Assembly: GCA_036927565.1 (NCBI GenBank)
Contig: JAYESD010000005.1
Location: forward strand, 97,876,301-97,940,300
Source of the DNA: Tuctoria greenei
Lineage: Eukaryota > Streptophyta > Magnoliopsida > Poales > Poaceae
Length of the DNA stretch: 64,000 nt
Reading direction: 5' to 3'
A model generated the notes under the pieces. It did no database searches, was not told where the DNA came from, and saw only the letters and a program-made list of their open reading frames with translations. A program made the position numbers and the translations under genes. Within the stretch, counting starts at the first letter, position 1. Each line of letters starts with the position of its first letter. Positions 30,926 through 41,916 of the stretch are shown here, one piece after another.

Positions 30926-33247
30926 TCAAGTGTTTAGTGAAGATATCCGCCAATTGTTCTTCGGACCTAACACCTCGCAAGGAGATGTCTCCCTTAGCTT
31001 CATGGTCCTGCAAGAAGTGATGGCAAATATCAATGTGCTTAGTGCGGGAGTGTTGAATGGGTTTTTAGCAATCTTAACTGCACTTTCATTTTCACAAAGC
31101 AGAGGCACACAACCAAGTTTAATACCAAAGTCCAAAAAGGTTTGCTTCATATAAAGGATTTGGGCACAACATGCACCTGCCATTATATATTCCGCTTCCG
31201 CAGTGGACAAAGCAACGGAATTTTGCTTCTTGCTAGACCAAGATACTAGAGAACGCCCAAGCAAGTGGCACCATCTGGAGGTACTCTTGCGATCCACACG
31301 GCATCCGGCAAAGTCCGAATCCGAGTAACCCAAGAGATGGAATTTAGCACCTTTGGGGTACCACAGGCCAACACTAGGGGTATGCTTGGGGTACCGAAGT
31401 ATCCTAAAGACCGCCTTCCGGTGCGATTCTTTAGGTGCCGCTTGAAAGCGAGCACACAAGCATACACTAAACATGATATCGAGCTTATATGCGGTAAGAT
31501 AAAGCAATGAACCAATCATAGAATGGTAATCAGATTGGTAAACAGATTTACCGTCTTTATCCGCGTCGAGATGACAATTTATTGCCATTGGAGTGCTTCT
31601 TGAGCTACAATCTCCCATCTCAAATTTCTTCAAGAGGTCCTTTGTATATTTTTCTTGATTGATGAAGGTCCCCTCTCGAAGTTGCTTGATTTGAAATCCA
31701 AGAAAGAAGTTGAGCTCTCCAATCATCGACATCTTGAATTCCCTAGACATCATTTTGCCAAACTCATGGCTAAGAGCTTCGTTAGTTGAACCAAAAATAA
31801 TATCATCGACATAAATTTGACAAACAAATAGTTCTCCATCGATGTATTTCGTGAAGAGTGTAGTGTCCACCCACCCGATCTTGAATCCTTACATGATCAA
31901 GAAATCCCGTAGTCGTTCATAGCACGCCCTAGGTGCTTGCTTGAGCCCGTAGAGCGCCTTGTGCAACCTAAACACATGATTAGGATTCCTTGGATCTTCG
32001 AACCCGGGAGGTTGTTCAACATAAACAAGCTCGTTAATATAACCATTAAGAAAGGCACTTTTCACATCCATTTTATAAAGCTTTATGTTATGATGTGATG
32101 CAAAAGCAAGAAGTATACGGATAGCTTCTAGTCGAGCGACCGGAGCAAATGTTTCTCCAAAGTCTAGTCCTTCAACTTGCGAGAAACCCTTGGCCACAAG
32201 TCTTTCCTTGTTCCGGATCACAACACCATTCTCGTCTTGTTTGTTGCGGTACACCCACTTTGCTCCGATGACGTTCTTGTCCTTGGGTCGCTCCTCCAAC
32301 ACCCAAACATCATTGCGGATGAAGTTGTTAAGTTCTTCTTGCATGGCCATCACCCAATTTGGATCTTGGAGTGCTTCCTCAATGTGAGTGGGTTCTACAC
32401 ATGAAACAAACGAGTAGTGCTCACAAAATGTAGCAAAATGGTGAGAACCAGTACTTACTCCCCTTGACGGAATTCCAATGATTTGATCAATCGGATGCGC
32501 CTTGGAGATGCGTCCATGCCTCATAAGTAGTTGTGAAGCACTTGGCGGTGGTGGTGCATGTTGCTCTTCTTGTGGTTGGACTTGATCATGGACTTGTTCT
32601 TCTTCTTGATGTTGTGTGGCTTGTGAATCTTGTGTTGGCAATGGATCATCCTTTTCTTCTTCATCAACTTGAGGTGCCATAGATGTGTTGATGTTGGGAC
32701 TTGAAGCTCCCCCTTGATCATGGCTCTCCTCAACTTTAGGCTTGATGTCTCCGATGGTAATGTTCTTCATAGCTTCTCGTAGAGGCTCATCATCTATTTC
32801 ATCATGACCAAAACTCTCCTCTTGGGAGCCATTAGTTTCATCAAACTTGACATCACAGCTTTCCTCAACTAAACCGGAGGTTTGATTGAATACTCGATAT
32901 GCTTTTGAGTTTGATGCATAATCAAGAAAGATACCAACATCACATCTTCTTTGGAACTTACCGAGCCTTTTCTTGCGGTAGATGTAGCACTTGCACCCAA
33001 AGACTCGAAAATAGGAGATGTTGGGCTTTCTCCCAATGAGAAGTTCGTACGGAGTCTTTTGAAGTAGTCGATGTAGATAGACCCGATTTGCGGCATGGCA
33101 CGCCGTGTTGATTGCTTCGGCCCAAAACTTCTCGGATGTGCCATAGTCATCAAGCATTGCTTGTGCAAGAGTGATGAGGGTTTTGTTCTTCCTTTCAACG
33201 ACACCATTTTGTTGAGGAGTGTATGTGGCTGAAAATTCATGCTTCAC
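30926..33247 (-). pseudogene. SIRE-S pol: integrase C-terminal part, reverse transcriptase, RNase H
   Basis: The frame continues the integrase with TYTPQQNGVVERKNKTL (catalytic Glu), FWAEAINTACHAANRVY and RVFGCKCYI, then a hydrophilic linker, then RT: WVMAMQEELNNF, GAKWVYRNKQ, FAPVARLEAIRILLAFA, MDVKSAFLNG, QPPGFEDP, KALYGLKQAPRA and IYVDDIIFGS with an intact YVDD. RNase H follows (YSDSDFAGCRVDRKSTS, SSKKQNSVALSTAEAEY). One TAA near 31886 splits the RT but the frame is unchanged. A frameshift near 31060 destroys the last ~40 residues. These enzymes copy the element RNA and remove it from hybrids. Close to intact. Confidence 0.93.
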
Positions 33248-33289
33248 GCCTTCACGATCACACCACTCTCCAATGTTGTAGTTCTTGAA

Positions 33290-34096
33290 TTAGGTGCCAT
33301 TGTCACTCCGGACCTTGATGATGGGAAGTTGAAATTCCCTTTGAGCACGGTTAGCAAAGATCTTGAACTTTTCTGGAGTTTCACTCTTGTCACCTAGAAA
33401 CAAAGACCAAGCATAGCGAGAGTAGTCATCAACTATAACAAGAAAATAGAGATTACCGCCAAGACTTTGATATGTGGACGGTCCGAAGAGGTCCATGTTG
33501 AGCAACTCAAGTGGCTTGGAGGTTGACACCATTGTCTTCATCGGGTGGTGTGAAGCAACTTTTTTCCCGGCTTGACAAGCGCTACAAAGCTTGTTCTTCT
33601 CAAATGTGACATCCTTCACGCCGGTCACCATCCCGAGCTTGCTCATTCCAATATGAGCTATGCGTCGATGCCATAGCCAACCCAAACTCATCTTGGTGAA
33701 AAGACAAGTGGTCAAGCTAGCATCCTTGTTGGAGAAGTCTACTAGGTAGAGATGTCCATGTCGAAACCCTTTGAAAATTAGTTCTTGGCTTGTTTCACTA
33801 GTCACAACAACATCATTCTTGCTAAAGGTGCACGTTAGTCCAAGATCACATAATTGTGCAATAGAAAGCAAATTGAAACTAAGTGACTTAACATACAACA
33901 CATTGGAAATAGATAAATCATTTGAAATTGCAATCTTACTCAACCCAATTACCTTAACCTTAGAGTTATCACCAAAGGTGACTTGTTCATGATTGTCGGG
34001 GTTTTCTATGGTGGTGAACATACCATCGTTGCTGGTCATATGTTGAGTGCACCCGCTATCGTGTACCCAATGCTTTCCTCCGGCTTTGTAGTTCAC
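33290..34096 (-). pseudogene. SIRE-S protease and integrase N-terminal part
   Basis: The protease active site appears as WVHDSGCTQHMTSND, then DNSKVKVIGLSKI and VLYVKSLSFNLLSIAQL. The GAG-pre-integrase/zinc region has WHRRIAHIGMSKL..CSACQAGKK (HHCC), followed by the integrase core MDLFGPSTYQSLGG (first Asp), VIVDDYSRYAW and VRSDNGT (second Asp). A TAA at 33290 interrupts the frame where FKNYN should follow; the rest of the integrase is in the next entry, beginning at KHEFSATYTPQQ. Confidence 0.92.
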
Positions 34097-34110
34097 CTAC
34101 ACACATGAAT

Positions 34111-36237
34111 TCAATTTTTGATTTTAGGCACCCAAGCCAACTTAGGTCCTTGTATGTGTGATACAAGTGTTTTTGGGACCCAAAGTTGCTTGGGGAGTTT
34201 CCCCTTCATGCCCTTCATGTCCTTGCCAATGAACCTTGCCTTCACCTTGCCATCTACTTTACTCAAGAGATAATAGTGATCATTAAAGGTAGACTTGTAG
34301 TTAGTAGGCAATTTTGGAGAAGGCCGGTTAGGAAGAGGACACTCCCATGTATGGTGACCGGTGAACTCACAATGTTGGCAATAGGAACCAACTTCCTTGA
34401 TGAATCTTGTTCTAAGCTCCGGTGAGGGCACCTTTCCTTTGTTAGGCACCGGGAAGGATCCAAGTCCTCTCTTGTTGAAGGACCTTGCTTGTTGGAAGAG
34501 GATTTCTTTGTGCTTGACTTCTCCCTTAGATAGTATTGCCACACTAGTGCAGAGACTTTCAATTTCTTCCAACAAATCCTTCTCCCTAGCATTCTCATTC
34601 AAAGGCAAAGACGTATGCAAGACATTAGTAGCATGAGAATTAATAGATATCTTATCATTAAGGGTTTCTTTCTTTATAGTTTTTAATTCTTTATGAAGAA
34701 CTTCATAAGCAAGGTTAAGTACTTGATGCTCTTGGATTAACCCATTGTACTTTCCAAATAGTGCTTGGTGTGCTACGTCAAGCTCATGATGATCTAGCTT
34801 GATTTGAGCCTTATCCTCCTCAATTTTCTTGACATGAGATTTGAGCGTGTCATGCTCCTTAAGTATGCTTTCATACTTGTCAAGCAAATCGAGGTTAGCA
34901 CTCTCGAGTTTAGCACGAGCTTCTTCAAGAGCCAGCCTTGACCTTGCTCTTTTCCCTATTAATGATAGTGTGGTATTCATTTATCAATGAAGCTAAGTCA
35001 TCGGGGGAAAGCTCATCATCGCTAGAGTCATCACATACCTTGGTATTACCTTTGGCCATGAGGCACATGGGAGGTGGATGAAGAGATGAATCATCATTGT
35101 TGGCAATGGCAAGGCCGGCCAAGCTCTCTTCTTCCGCTTCACTCTCTTCATCAATAGATTCTTCGTCGGTGATCCATTCATTTGCCTCACACATGAACAC
35201 CTTTTGTGGACCTTTTCTCTTCTTTGCTAAGAGTTTTGCCTTTTTGCCTTTGTCATGCTTCTTCTTCCCAAAGAATCTTGGTTTGGGCTTGTCCTCTTCG
35301 TCATCCTCACTATCCTCAAGCTTGCGATGCTTGCCCTTGTGGTTCTCTCTTCTTTTGTCCGGTTTTGGACAATCATCGGAGATGTGGCCTTGATCACCAC
35401 AATTATAGCAAGTCTTGTTGTCATCTCTTCTTGGTAGAAATATTTTCTTTTTGGGATCAAAGGTGTATCCCTTCTTGACAATCTTGGAGTTTAAGCGAGA
35501 GAATTTTCTCATCATCAATGCAAGCTCATCATCGTCATCTTCACATGATGCTTGCTCTTCTTCACTTGAGCTAGGCTCGACCACTTTCTTTTTCTTGAGA
35601 CTTGTTTTCTTGGTGGAATCCTTTAGAGCAATTGTCTTTGAAGATGATTCCTCCATCATCCCAAGCACACTCATCTCATGAGCATGAATCTCTCCAATAG
35701 GTTCCGAAACTTCAATGTAATCAAGAGATTCCTTTTGAAGCATGGAGTTGATGATGTTGTACTTTGGCCTAGGAAGGAGCATAAGGATCTTGCGGTTGAT
35801 GAGTATCTTGCCAAGAGAAGCAATATCAAGAGCATTAATTTCCTCAATAAGCACATTCAAGCGATAAAACATTTCATTGACATTTTCATGAGGTAGCATT
35901 TTGAACTCATCATATTCGGCCTTAAGCATATGATATTTTAGTTCTTTAACATGAGAAGAACCCTAATGAATTTCAATCAAGCAAGCCCAAATTTCACAAG
36001 CTTTTTCTTTGCTAGCAATCCTACCAAACACATCTTTACTAATGCATTCATAAATAGCATTTCGAGCTTTGCATCCCACTTGACTTGATCACCTATATAT
36101 TTGTGCTCACCAAACCCCTCATGGGTCGCTTCCCATACCTCGGGAGCAATAGCCTATAGATAAGCACGCATGCGTGCTTTCCAATAGGCAAAGTTCTTGC
36201 CCTCGAAGATGGGAACCGAACCCCCAATCTTGGCCAT
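34111..36237 (-). pseudogene. SIRE-S gag with coiled coil and two zinc knuckles
   Basis: The ATG at 36237 opens MAKIGGSVPIFEGKNFAYWK, the usual copia gag start, about 45 bp after the primer site. A TAG lies near 36150, and other stops and shifts break the first 100 codons. From 35929: NEMFYRLNVLIEEINAL and the capsid-like region, a lysine/serine stretch, the zinc knuckle CYNCGDQGHISDDC (near 35400), acidic clusters and LASLINEYHTIINREK. After a frameshift near 34950 comes a long coiled coil (ALEEARAKLESANLDLLDKY), then a second knuckle CQHCEFTGHHTWEC (near 34370). Gag packages the RNA in virus-like particles. Two knuckles with a coiled coil between them are also seen in CopiaC. Confidence 0.9.
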
Positions 36238-36284
36238 TTTGTCTCTCTAGCGGTGAAGTTAGAATGATCCAAATGAGCAACCAA

Positions 36285-36296
36285 GCTCTGATACCA
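36285..36296 (-). other. SIRE-S primer binding site
   Basis: TGGTATCAGAGC on the minus strand, complementary to initiator methionine tRNA, two bases from the LTR end. Confidence 0.92.
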
Positions 36297-36298
36297 AT

Positions 36299-37697
36299 TG
36301 TAAGGATCGAATGCCCAAGAGGGGGGTGAATTGGGCTTCTTTTCAAAAATTAAAGAAATAAAAACTTAAATACTAAAAGCCCAATTCCCTATGCAAACAA
36401 CGTATGCATTTAAGTAAATAGTAAGATTGCAGTATATGAAATGAATAGGTGTAACGGGAGAGGAAGAAAGCGCAAACTCCTGAGGAGACACGAGGACACG
36501 GTGATTTATCCCGTGGTTCGGCAAGATCCTCAAGATCTTCCTACATCCATGTTGTAGCACCCACCAAAGGGTATATCCACTCCCAAGTCACCGAGACCAG
36601 GGATCTTCACTAAAAGTCTATGTTCAACAACCGCGGCAAGGTGGAGCTCAAGCCTTGTACAAGTTTGATCCTCCGGGCTTCCACAACCGACTTGGCAAGC
36701 TCCGGAAGGCTCTCTCCAATCACCGACTGTTACACGATGAATACAATCACCAAGAGACACTCCCTTACAGCTCTCACTACACTAGACACTCCAATCACCA
36801 AGAATGATAGGCTAGAACTTGCTAGAGATTATGCTTGTGTAATGTGTAGAGTAGCTCTGGGTATCATGACTTTTTGAAATGACTGGTTGAAGGGGTATAA
36901 ATAGCCAGCTTCCACGAAATAGCCGTTGGAAAAGTAGGCTGACATCACTGTTCTGCAAACATCGAATGATCCGATGTGCTCCGTTCAGTTGTCATCGGTC
37001 GAATACAAATTAGCTGATGTCACTATGTCAGATATGACGGTTGATCGACCGATGTAACACTTGCATCATCATCGGACGATCCGGTGACACTTCATCCAGA
37101 ATTGGTCCAGAAATAATGCTTACCGGAATGATTGACCGATGTGTTATAATTGTACATCGGATGGTCCGGTGTTACACTTGGTCCAGGGAAATTGCTTATT
37201 GGAGTGATAGACCGATGTAACACTTGCTTCATCATCGGATGATCCGGTGTGTACTCAAGTCTGAGGTCTTTTTCTGCTGTTGAGCCAACTCGACCGATGT
37301 AGTCATTTCTGGATACATCGGATGATCCGGTGAGTTTATTTTGTCTGCTTCGAGTTGTTCTAAGTGATTCTTTTGGAATTTGTTCGATTGACCTCTTAGA
37401 CATTGGTTTGAAATGTTCTTTTGATGATGACAAAGTCTTGAGCGTTGTCAATTTCAATGGAATAAATTTGACATATGAGCCTTTTTCTTTTAATCTTCAT
37501 AAAAATCGATTGACCTCGTGAAGTAATTTGTTGTGGGGTCTCCAATTGTATCCAATGAGCAGTAGATGATATACATATAGAGTTCATTAAGTGTGATGAG
37601 TGAAATGAGAGACCTTGCATCCACAAACTCATTAGTAATGTCCAACGGTTGTCATTAATCACTGAAACCATACCTCATGGGGGCCTAGATGCTTTCA
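36299..37697 (-). mobile_element. SIRE-S 5' LTR
   Basis: 1,399 bp. On the minus strand it starts TGAAAGCATCTAGG at 37697 and ends CGATCCTTACA at 36299. It has TATTTATA near 36893-36900 as TATA box, preceded by the palindrome array at 36960-37332. The 34-bp inverted block is at 36807-36840, between TATA box and LTR end, probably in the transcribed leader. GTAGT follows as target duplication. Confidence 0.93.
36960..37332 (-). repeat. Array of CATCGGATGATCCGGTG palindromes in the SIRE-S 5' LTR
   Basis: Full units at 36960, 37070, 37155, 37233 and 37316, alternating with half-sites (CATCGGTCGAAT, GATCGACCGATG). Spacing is 78-110 bp. The nearest unit lies about 65 bp from the TATA box. Confidence 0.88.
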
Positions 37698-39224
37698 GTA
37701 GTACTTGAACAAGCTTTCGAAAGGTCGAGGTAACGTGGTATATTTCCCACATTCCTTGTCAATCGTTCTGTTATGAATTATTTAACTGTGGTTGAGTCAT
37801 GAAAGGAAAGCTACTCATTGAGTGTCTTTCACGACCACGGTATCTGAGCCTTTCAAATCATGAGTTAGTTCTTGAGTTGTGTGTGCGTGATTCACTTAGT
37901 CTTGCTCAAACTATAAAAGCTACTGCACCATACATGTGCACCATTTGCACCACACATGTGCACCATTTGCACCACACATGTGCACCATTTGCACCATACC
38001 ATGTGCATATTCATTGCACCATACAACATATGGCGCATCATGAAGCATCATTACCAATGAAGTACGAATGATAGAATGCATGATAATACTAAAATTCAGA
38101 GCAAGATTATGTACTTCCATTCAGACTATTCCAAGGTGTCTAATGACTATCATCATTTCACCATCTTCAATTGACTTCTTATATGGTTGATCTCTCTTTC
38201 ATTGAGTGATACCTGGGCAACCGACCACTCAACCTCCCTTGCAACTAAACAGACACTTGATCTTCCACCCATGACTTGTTTATGTGCCAGTGCTTTGATT
38301 GTTGCGATTATACCGTTCTTCATCGTGTGATCACCGGTTAGATGATCAACCTTGTGCAATCTATGATTCTCATTACTCGCAAAGGTTCCGTTCGATTTTC
38401 AACCTCGTGAAACTCTTTGCGTCCATCTAAGATCTTGCGTTTGTATATGGTAACCTTGATACCCCAAGAACCTTGTAGTTGCCATATGATTGAGTTCTTT
38501 GTTGTGTTGGGAGCATGTGAGGATACTGAATCCACAAATCTTCATATGGCACCGTGAAGAATCTTCATCTTCTATTTCTATTGTTTGAAGATGTCGAGAT
38601 AACCAAAAGCCTTGTAGTCACCATATCTTTAGTGTCCGTGCTGTTTTGATCACATAAGGGTGTTGAGTGCTTTGCCACTCTTATGCTACAACTAAGGGAT
38701 CCTATGGTTAGCTAAAATTCAAACGAGGTTAATGATTGTTGTTTAACCTCATAAACCATCTTAACTCATGTCAGGATAAATACCACATTGAGTTGTAAGA
38801 ACCTATGCGAAACCAAGCAAGCAACCAAGAATCAATAAAAGGATAGTTTCGAACTATCGAGGTGACCTAGAGAAGCAAAGAACAAGTGCTAATTCTTCAA
38901 GTCAAGACTAGGACAAGACAAGATGTATGCCAATGTAAGAGCACATCGATAAAAGTTCAGTAACACACGTGATGGTTTTACACCGTGATATGGTCATGTC
39001 AAACGTCCTGTCAAGATTTTCAATCTGAAGACTAGAATCACCAAAAGCAAACTTTTGAATTTTATAAGATGCCTTAAGATAATCACTACTTCGTAGAACC
39101 CAAGTCTTTTAGGGCATTGTCATTTTCCTTAGTCAATGACCGTCTTTTACGGATCGTACCCTTATCGTTTCCGTTATTCTACTCGCTAGAATCTCAGGAC
39201 GAGATTCCTTTAAGGGGGAAGGAT
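37698..39224 (+). other. LARD-T internal region right of SIRE-S
   Basis: It resumes from 23762 after the target duplication. No gag or pol motif is seen. It holds a 22-bp tandem repeat (37932-38000) and two similar phrases, CCTTGTAGTTGCCATAT (about 38470) and CCTTGTAGTCACCATAT (about 38610). Its end, CTCAGGACGAGATTCC then TTTAAGGGGGAAGGAT (39210-39224), is the typical close of Tekay-type chromovirus internal regions with a polypurine tract. Confidence 0.55.
37926..38010 (+). repeat. 22-bp tandem repeat, about 3.5 copies
   Basis: Units of ACATGTGCACCATTTGCACC plus AC start at 37932, 37954 and 37976 and decay into ACCATACCATGTGCATATTC. Contains TGCAC/GTGCA palindromic elements. Confidence 0.9.
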
Positions 39225-39769
39225 TGTAAAAGGCTGTATTTGAGAAGAACAAAAACGAGAAAATGCAAACTTAAAACTTTTTTATAGTGGAATCGAAATT
39301 CAAATTTACAGGAATAATGTTAGTTAACCAATGATCACAGAAATCAGAACTTTTTAAAACTTAAAGCCTTAACTGGGATATTCCACATAAAAGATTAACA
39401 ATTCGAATGTTAATTAAAGCTCAAGTTCCAACATCGACTTGAGCAACATCATGGAGTTCCCAGCTACATTGATGATGTGTAGTATCTTCGAGAATTTCCA
39501 TCCAAATATTTTGTTTGGACTAGTGAGAATAATATCATGGGTGGGGCCCACTTACCGGGTTGCCCACTCGTTAGTTCTCTTCAAACGTCGTTTGGTTTTC
39601 TCTTCTGCTTGTACCTATCGAGAGCCGGCGACACACCATGAAGCGTTGTCCTTATCTCGGAGCATCGCACATCGCTTGTTTCTGCTGTCCCCCACCGTAG
39701 CTCTTGCTCGGCATGCCGCCACGTAAACGTTCGCTTCAAGCTGATGCATCAACCACTCAAAAGTAAAGG
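39225..39769 (+). mobile_element. Tekay-like LTR start (545 bp), relation to LARD-T unclear
   Basis: TGTAAAAGGCTGTATTTGAG directly follows a polypurine tract, as an LTR should. GTGGGGCCCACTTACC near 39540 recalls the GTGGGACCCACATG of the LARD-T LTR, but the rest does not align with 14243 onwards. At 39770 the LARD-T-type LTR begins, preceded by the purine run AAAAGTAAAGG. Either this is the LTR of another element into which a second LARD-type LTR inserted, or it is a foreign segment at the 3' end of the LARD-T interior. Confidence 0.5.
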
Positions 39770-41040
39770 TGTGCAAATTCAAAATCCAGATACAATTTGG
39801 TCACAATAACAAAATATAATGTACAAAGAAACTCCTTATGTATCTAAGTATAGCCCTACAAATGTTGAATACTTTTAGGCATCATTTGCCAGATTAATTA
39901 AATGAAGCTATTAAAATGTTTTAAAATTCTAATTTGAATTTAATTTCACATTCAATTTGATTCAAATCGCAGACTGGGATTTATTAGTGGAATCACTATA
40001 TGGCAATATTCCTAGCTGCCAAGTTTGGGTAATTATAGAAGACCTTTGCTAAATTTATATATAAAAGGAAAAGTAGATAAGGGAGAAATAGTGGGACCCA
40101 CATGTTAGTCATATCCTCTCATACATGCTAGCACTATATGTTCCAACCTTCACCGCTTTGCATGTTCCTTCCTCCTTATCGTCACCCCGGTCACACCCTC
40201 TCCCGGCTCTGCTTGCGCCCCGACCTCCCCCTGCGTCCCAGCCCGCCACGGCGCTCCACCGCCCCGCGCCGCTCGCCCAGCAGCGCTGCGCCCAGCTGCC
40301 GCACCCCACGCGCGCGCCACCTGACTCGGCCGCCTCTGTTTGCGCCCTCTATTGCCGTGCGCTCCACCTCCCAGCCAAGCTCCACCGCGCCCCAGCTCGA
40401 CGGCTCGCACCGCGATGACGGTCGCATGCTGCTCGTGCACCAGCACTATGACCACCGCTGCGCTGCGCTCCTCTGCTCTAACTGCACGCGAGTGCGCCGC
40501 CCGACGCGAGCGCCCAGCAGCCACAGCTGCCGCTCTGGCTTCCTCCGCTGCTCGAGCACGCCGCCCCCCAAGCTCCTCACTGGCGCACCCTGTCGCACCC
40601 TCTGCTCACGTTCCTCCATAGCACGCATCGCGCGCCGCCGACCAAGCTTTCCCTTGTCGTGCCCCCCTCTGCGCTACATGCACCGCCGCAGCCTGCTCCT
40701 CCCTCTCTCCCAGCCCTGGCGTCACCCTGCTCCGGCTCGTGCACTACACCGCACGCACCCTGCCATGGCCGCCGTCCGCCTCCTTGATGCCAGGACCTGG
40801 CCGCTGCGCCTCACCCATGCGCCTTCCTCGCCCTGCCTTGCCACGCCCACACTCAGACCAGCAGCGGCGATGACCACGCTCGCCCACGCCTCACCCTGCT
40901 ACAGCACCTCGTCTCTGTCCAACACCTCAACCGGTGGTCAACGGCCGGCATCGTCGCCCCATTCCACGCCGTGGCAGAGCCCAACCAGTCATGAATGTTA
41001 TGTGTGTGATGGATAAGATGCAAGAACACGACATCGACAC
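39770..41040 (+). mobile_element. LARD-T-type LTR, right copy, interrupted by TatW
   Basis: It starts TGTGCAAATTCAAAATCC and stays collinear with 14243-15495, with small indels, up to ATCGACAC at 41040, where TatW begins. In the left copy the same sequence continues AACATCGACACAATGG. The ORFs over the GC-rich part (40125-41016) are not proteins: both strands are open and the frames are not conserved between the two copies. GACAC (41036-41040) is the likely TatW target duplication; its partner lies outside the window. Confidence 0.8.
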
Positions 41041-41895
41041 TGTCGATACCCTTCATACCAGGTACCCTTTGATACCGCAAGAAGTGCAAAAGAGTTTTAC
41101 CCGTCAAAGTTGAAGGTCTCCTGAGGCCCCACATGTCATATTACACCGGACCCGCATCCCTCATATGGGTAGCTCCGGAGATTGACACGTGTAATGTAAA
41201 TCTGGGGACAAACTCCAAACGCAGAGAAGCTCTGCGATCAACATGTGTATAATGACCCCGGACCTAACCACAAGCAGAGGAAAGCTCCGGTGTTGACACG
41301 TGTATAGCGGTTCCGGAGGTACCTCCCCGCAAAGGGAAGCTCCGAAGCTGCCACGTGTGGAGCCTCCGGACCTTCACCACCAACGAATACATTGATGGAA
41401 CTCCTTCAGCACGAATATTCAAGGGTCTGTTAAAGCGGCAGTTACGAGACTTAAATACGTGTAGTTAATGCTGTATTAATGACACACGATCAAAGCGCTG
41501 TTAATAGAGGTGACGCAGCCATCAAGGCACGTTATTACACTATTAACCATTCTTAATACTCATAGATAGTGTACTAGGATATTTAATACGCCAGGGCCAC
41601 ATGTCGGGCCAGGCTAATGACGTAACGGACAGTCCTTGGACTATAAAAGGACTGAGCCGCACGATACAAAGGGACAACTCCAAGCTGAGCCATAGACTAC
41701 GGTTTCTAGTGATTCATAATACAACAAACAAACACATCCCGTTGAGTAGGGTATTACGCTCAGGCGGCCTGAACCACGTAAATCTCTGGTGTTGCCATCT
41801 TGATCCTGATCTCTGCATGCCCCAACCGAAACAAGAACCTCCGCGGGCTACACTTTAGTAGTACAGGGGGAAGTGTTGTTTGCTACACTTCATCA
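41041..41895 (+). mobile_element. TatW 5' LTR
   Basis: Starts TGTCGATACCCTTCATACC and ends CTACACTTCATCA before the primer site; 855 bp. TATA box CTATAAAAGG at 41641-41650. Downstream leader has GAGTAGGGTATTACGCTCAG and GAACCACGTAAATCTC, conserved with TatZ. Five G-box-type units lie in U3. Confidence 0.9.
41131..41358 (+). repeat. TatW LTR G-box array, five units of about 55 bp
   Basis: ACATGT at 41131, ACACGTGT at 41184, ACATGTGT at 41241, ACACGTGT at 41296, CCACGTGT at 41351. Each core from the second on is preceded by GCTCCGGxG or close variants, so the unit reads roughly AGCTCCGG-N6-ACACGTGT. The 3' LTR repeats the series from 63458. Confidence 0.85.
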
Positions 41896-41916
41896 TTTGG
41901 CGCGCCAAGAAGGGGG
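41896..41916 (+). other. TatW primer binding site region
   Basis: TTTGGCGCGCCAAGAAGGGG directly follows the LTR. The TTTGGCGCGCC start is the form seen in many grass Tat/RIRE2-type elements and differs from the TGGTATCA site of the copia elements here. The priming tRNA is not determined. Confidence 0.7.

Larger units (their letters stand above)
23763..37697 (-). mobile_element. SIRE-S, Ty1/copia (SIRE/Maximus-like) retrotransposon with accessory gene
   Basis: Minus-strand element: 5' LTR 36299-37697, primer site, gag (36237 to about 34111), protease/integrase/RT/RNase H (34096-30926), spacer, accessory gene (29536-27399), polypurine tract and 3' LTR (23763-27067). GTAGT flanks it at 23758-23762 and 37698-37702. 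About 12.1 kb without the solo LTR in its 3' LTR. The integrase-before-RT order defines Ty1/copia. The long gag with coiled coil and two zinc knuckles, and the large region after pol, point to the SIRE lineage. LTRs are about 93% alike over the first 200 bp. Confidence 0.9.
14243..41040 (+). mobile_element. LARD-T: large non-coding LTR element (Tekay-like), interrupted
   Basis: A 5' LTR of about 4.5 kb (14243-19832 minus a LINE), an initiator-Met-type primer site at 19833, an internal region with no gag or pol, and a related LTR from 39770 together match the definition of LARDs (large retrotransposon derivatives): long LTRs around a conserved non-coding centre, moved by proteins of other elements. 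Chromovirus/Tekay affinity is suggested by the tract TTTAAGGGGGAAGGAT at 39210. SIRE-S interrupts the inside (23763-37697) and TatW the right LTR (41041). It sits in TatZ. Whether 39225-39769 belongs to it is unclear. Confidence 0.65.

Noticed and set aside
37926..38010. Possible CRISPR-like array
   Set aside because: The 22-bp units are directly adjacent with no spacers, and the genome is a plant.
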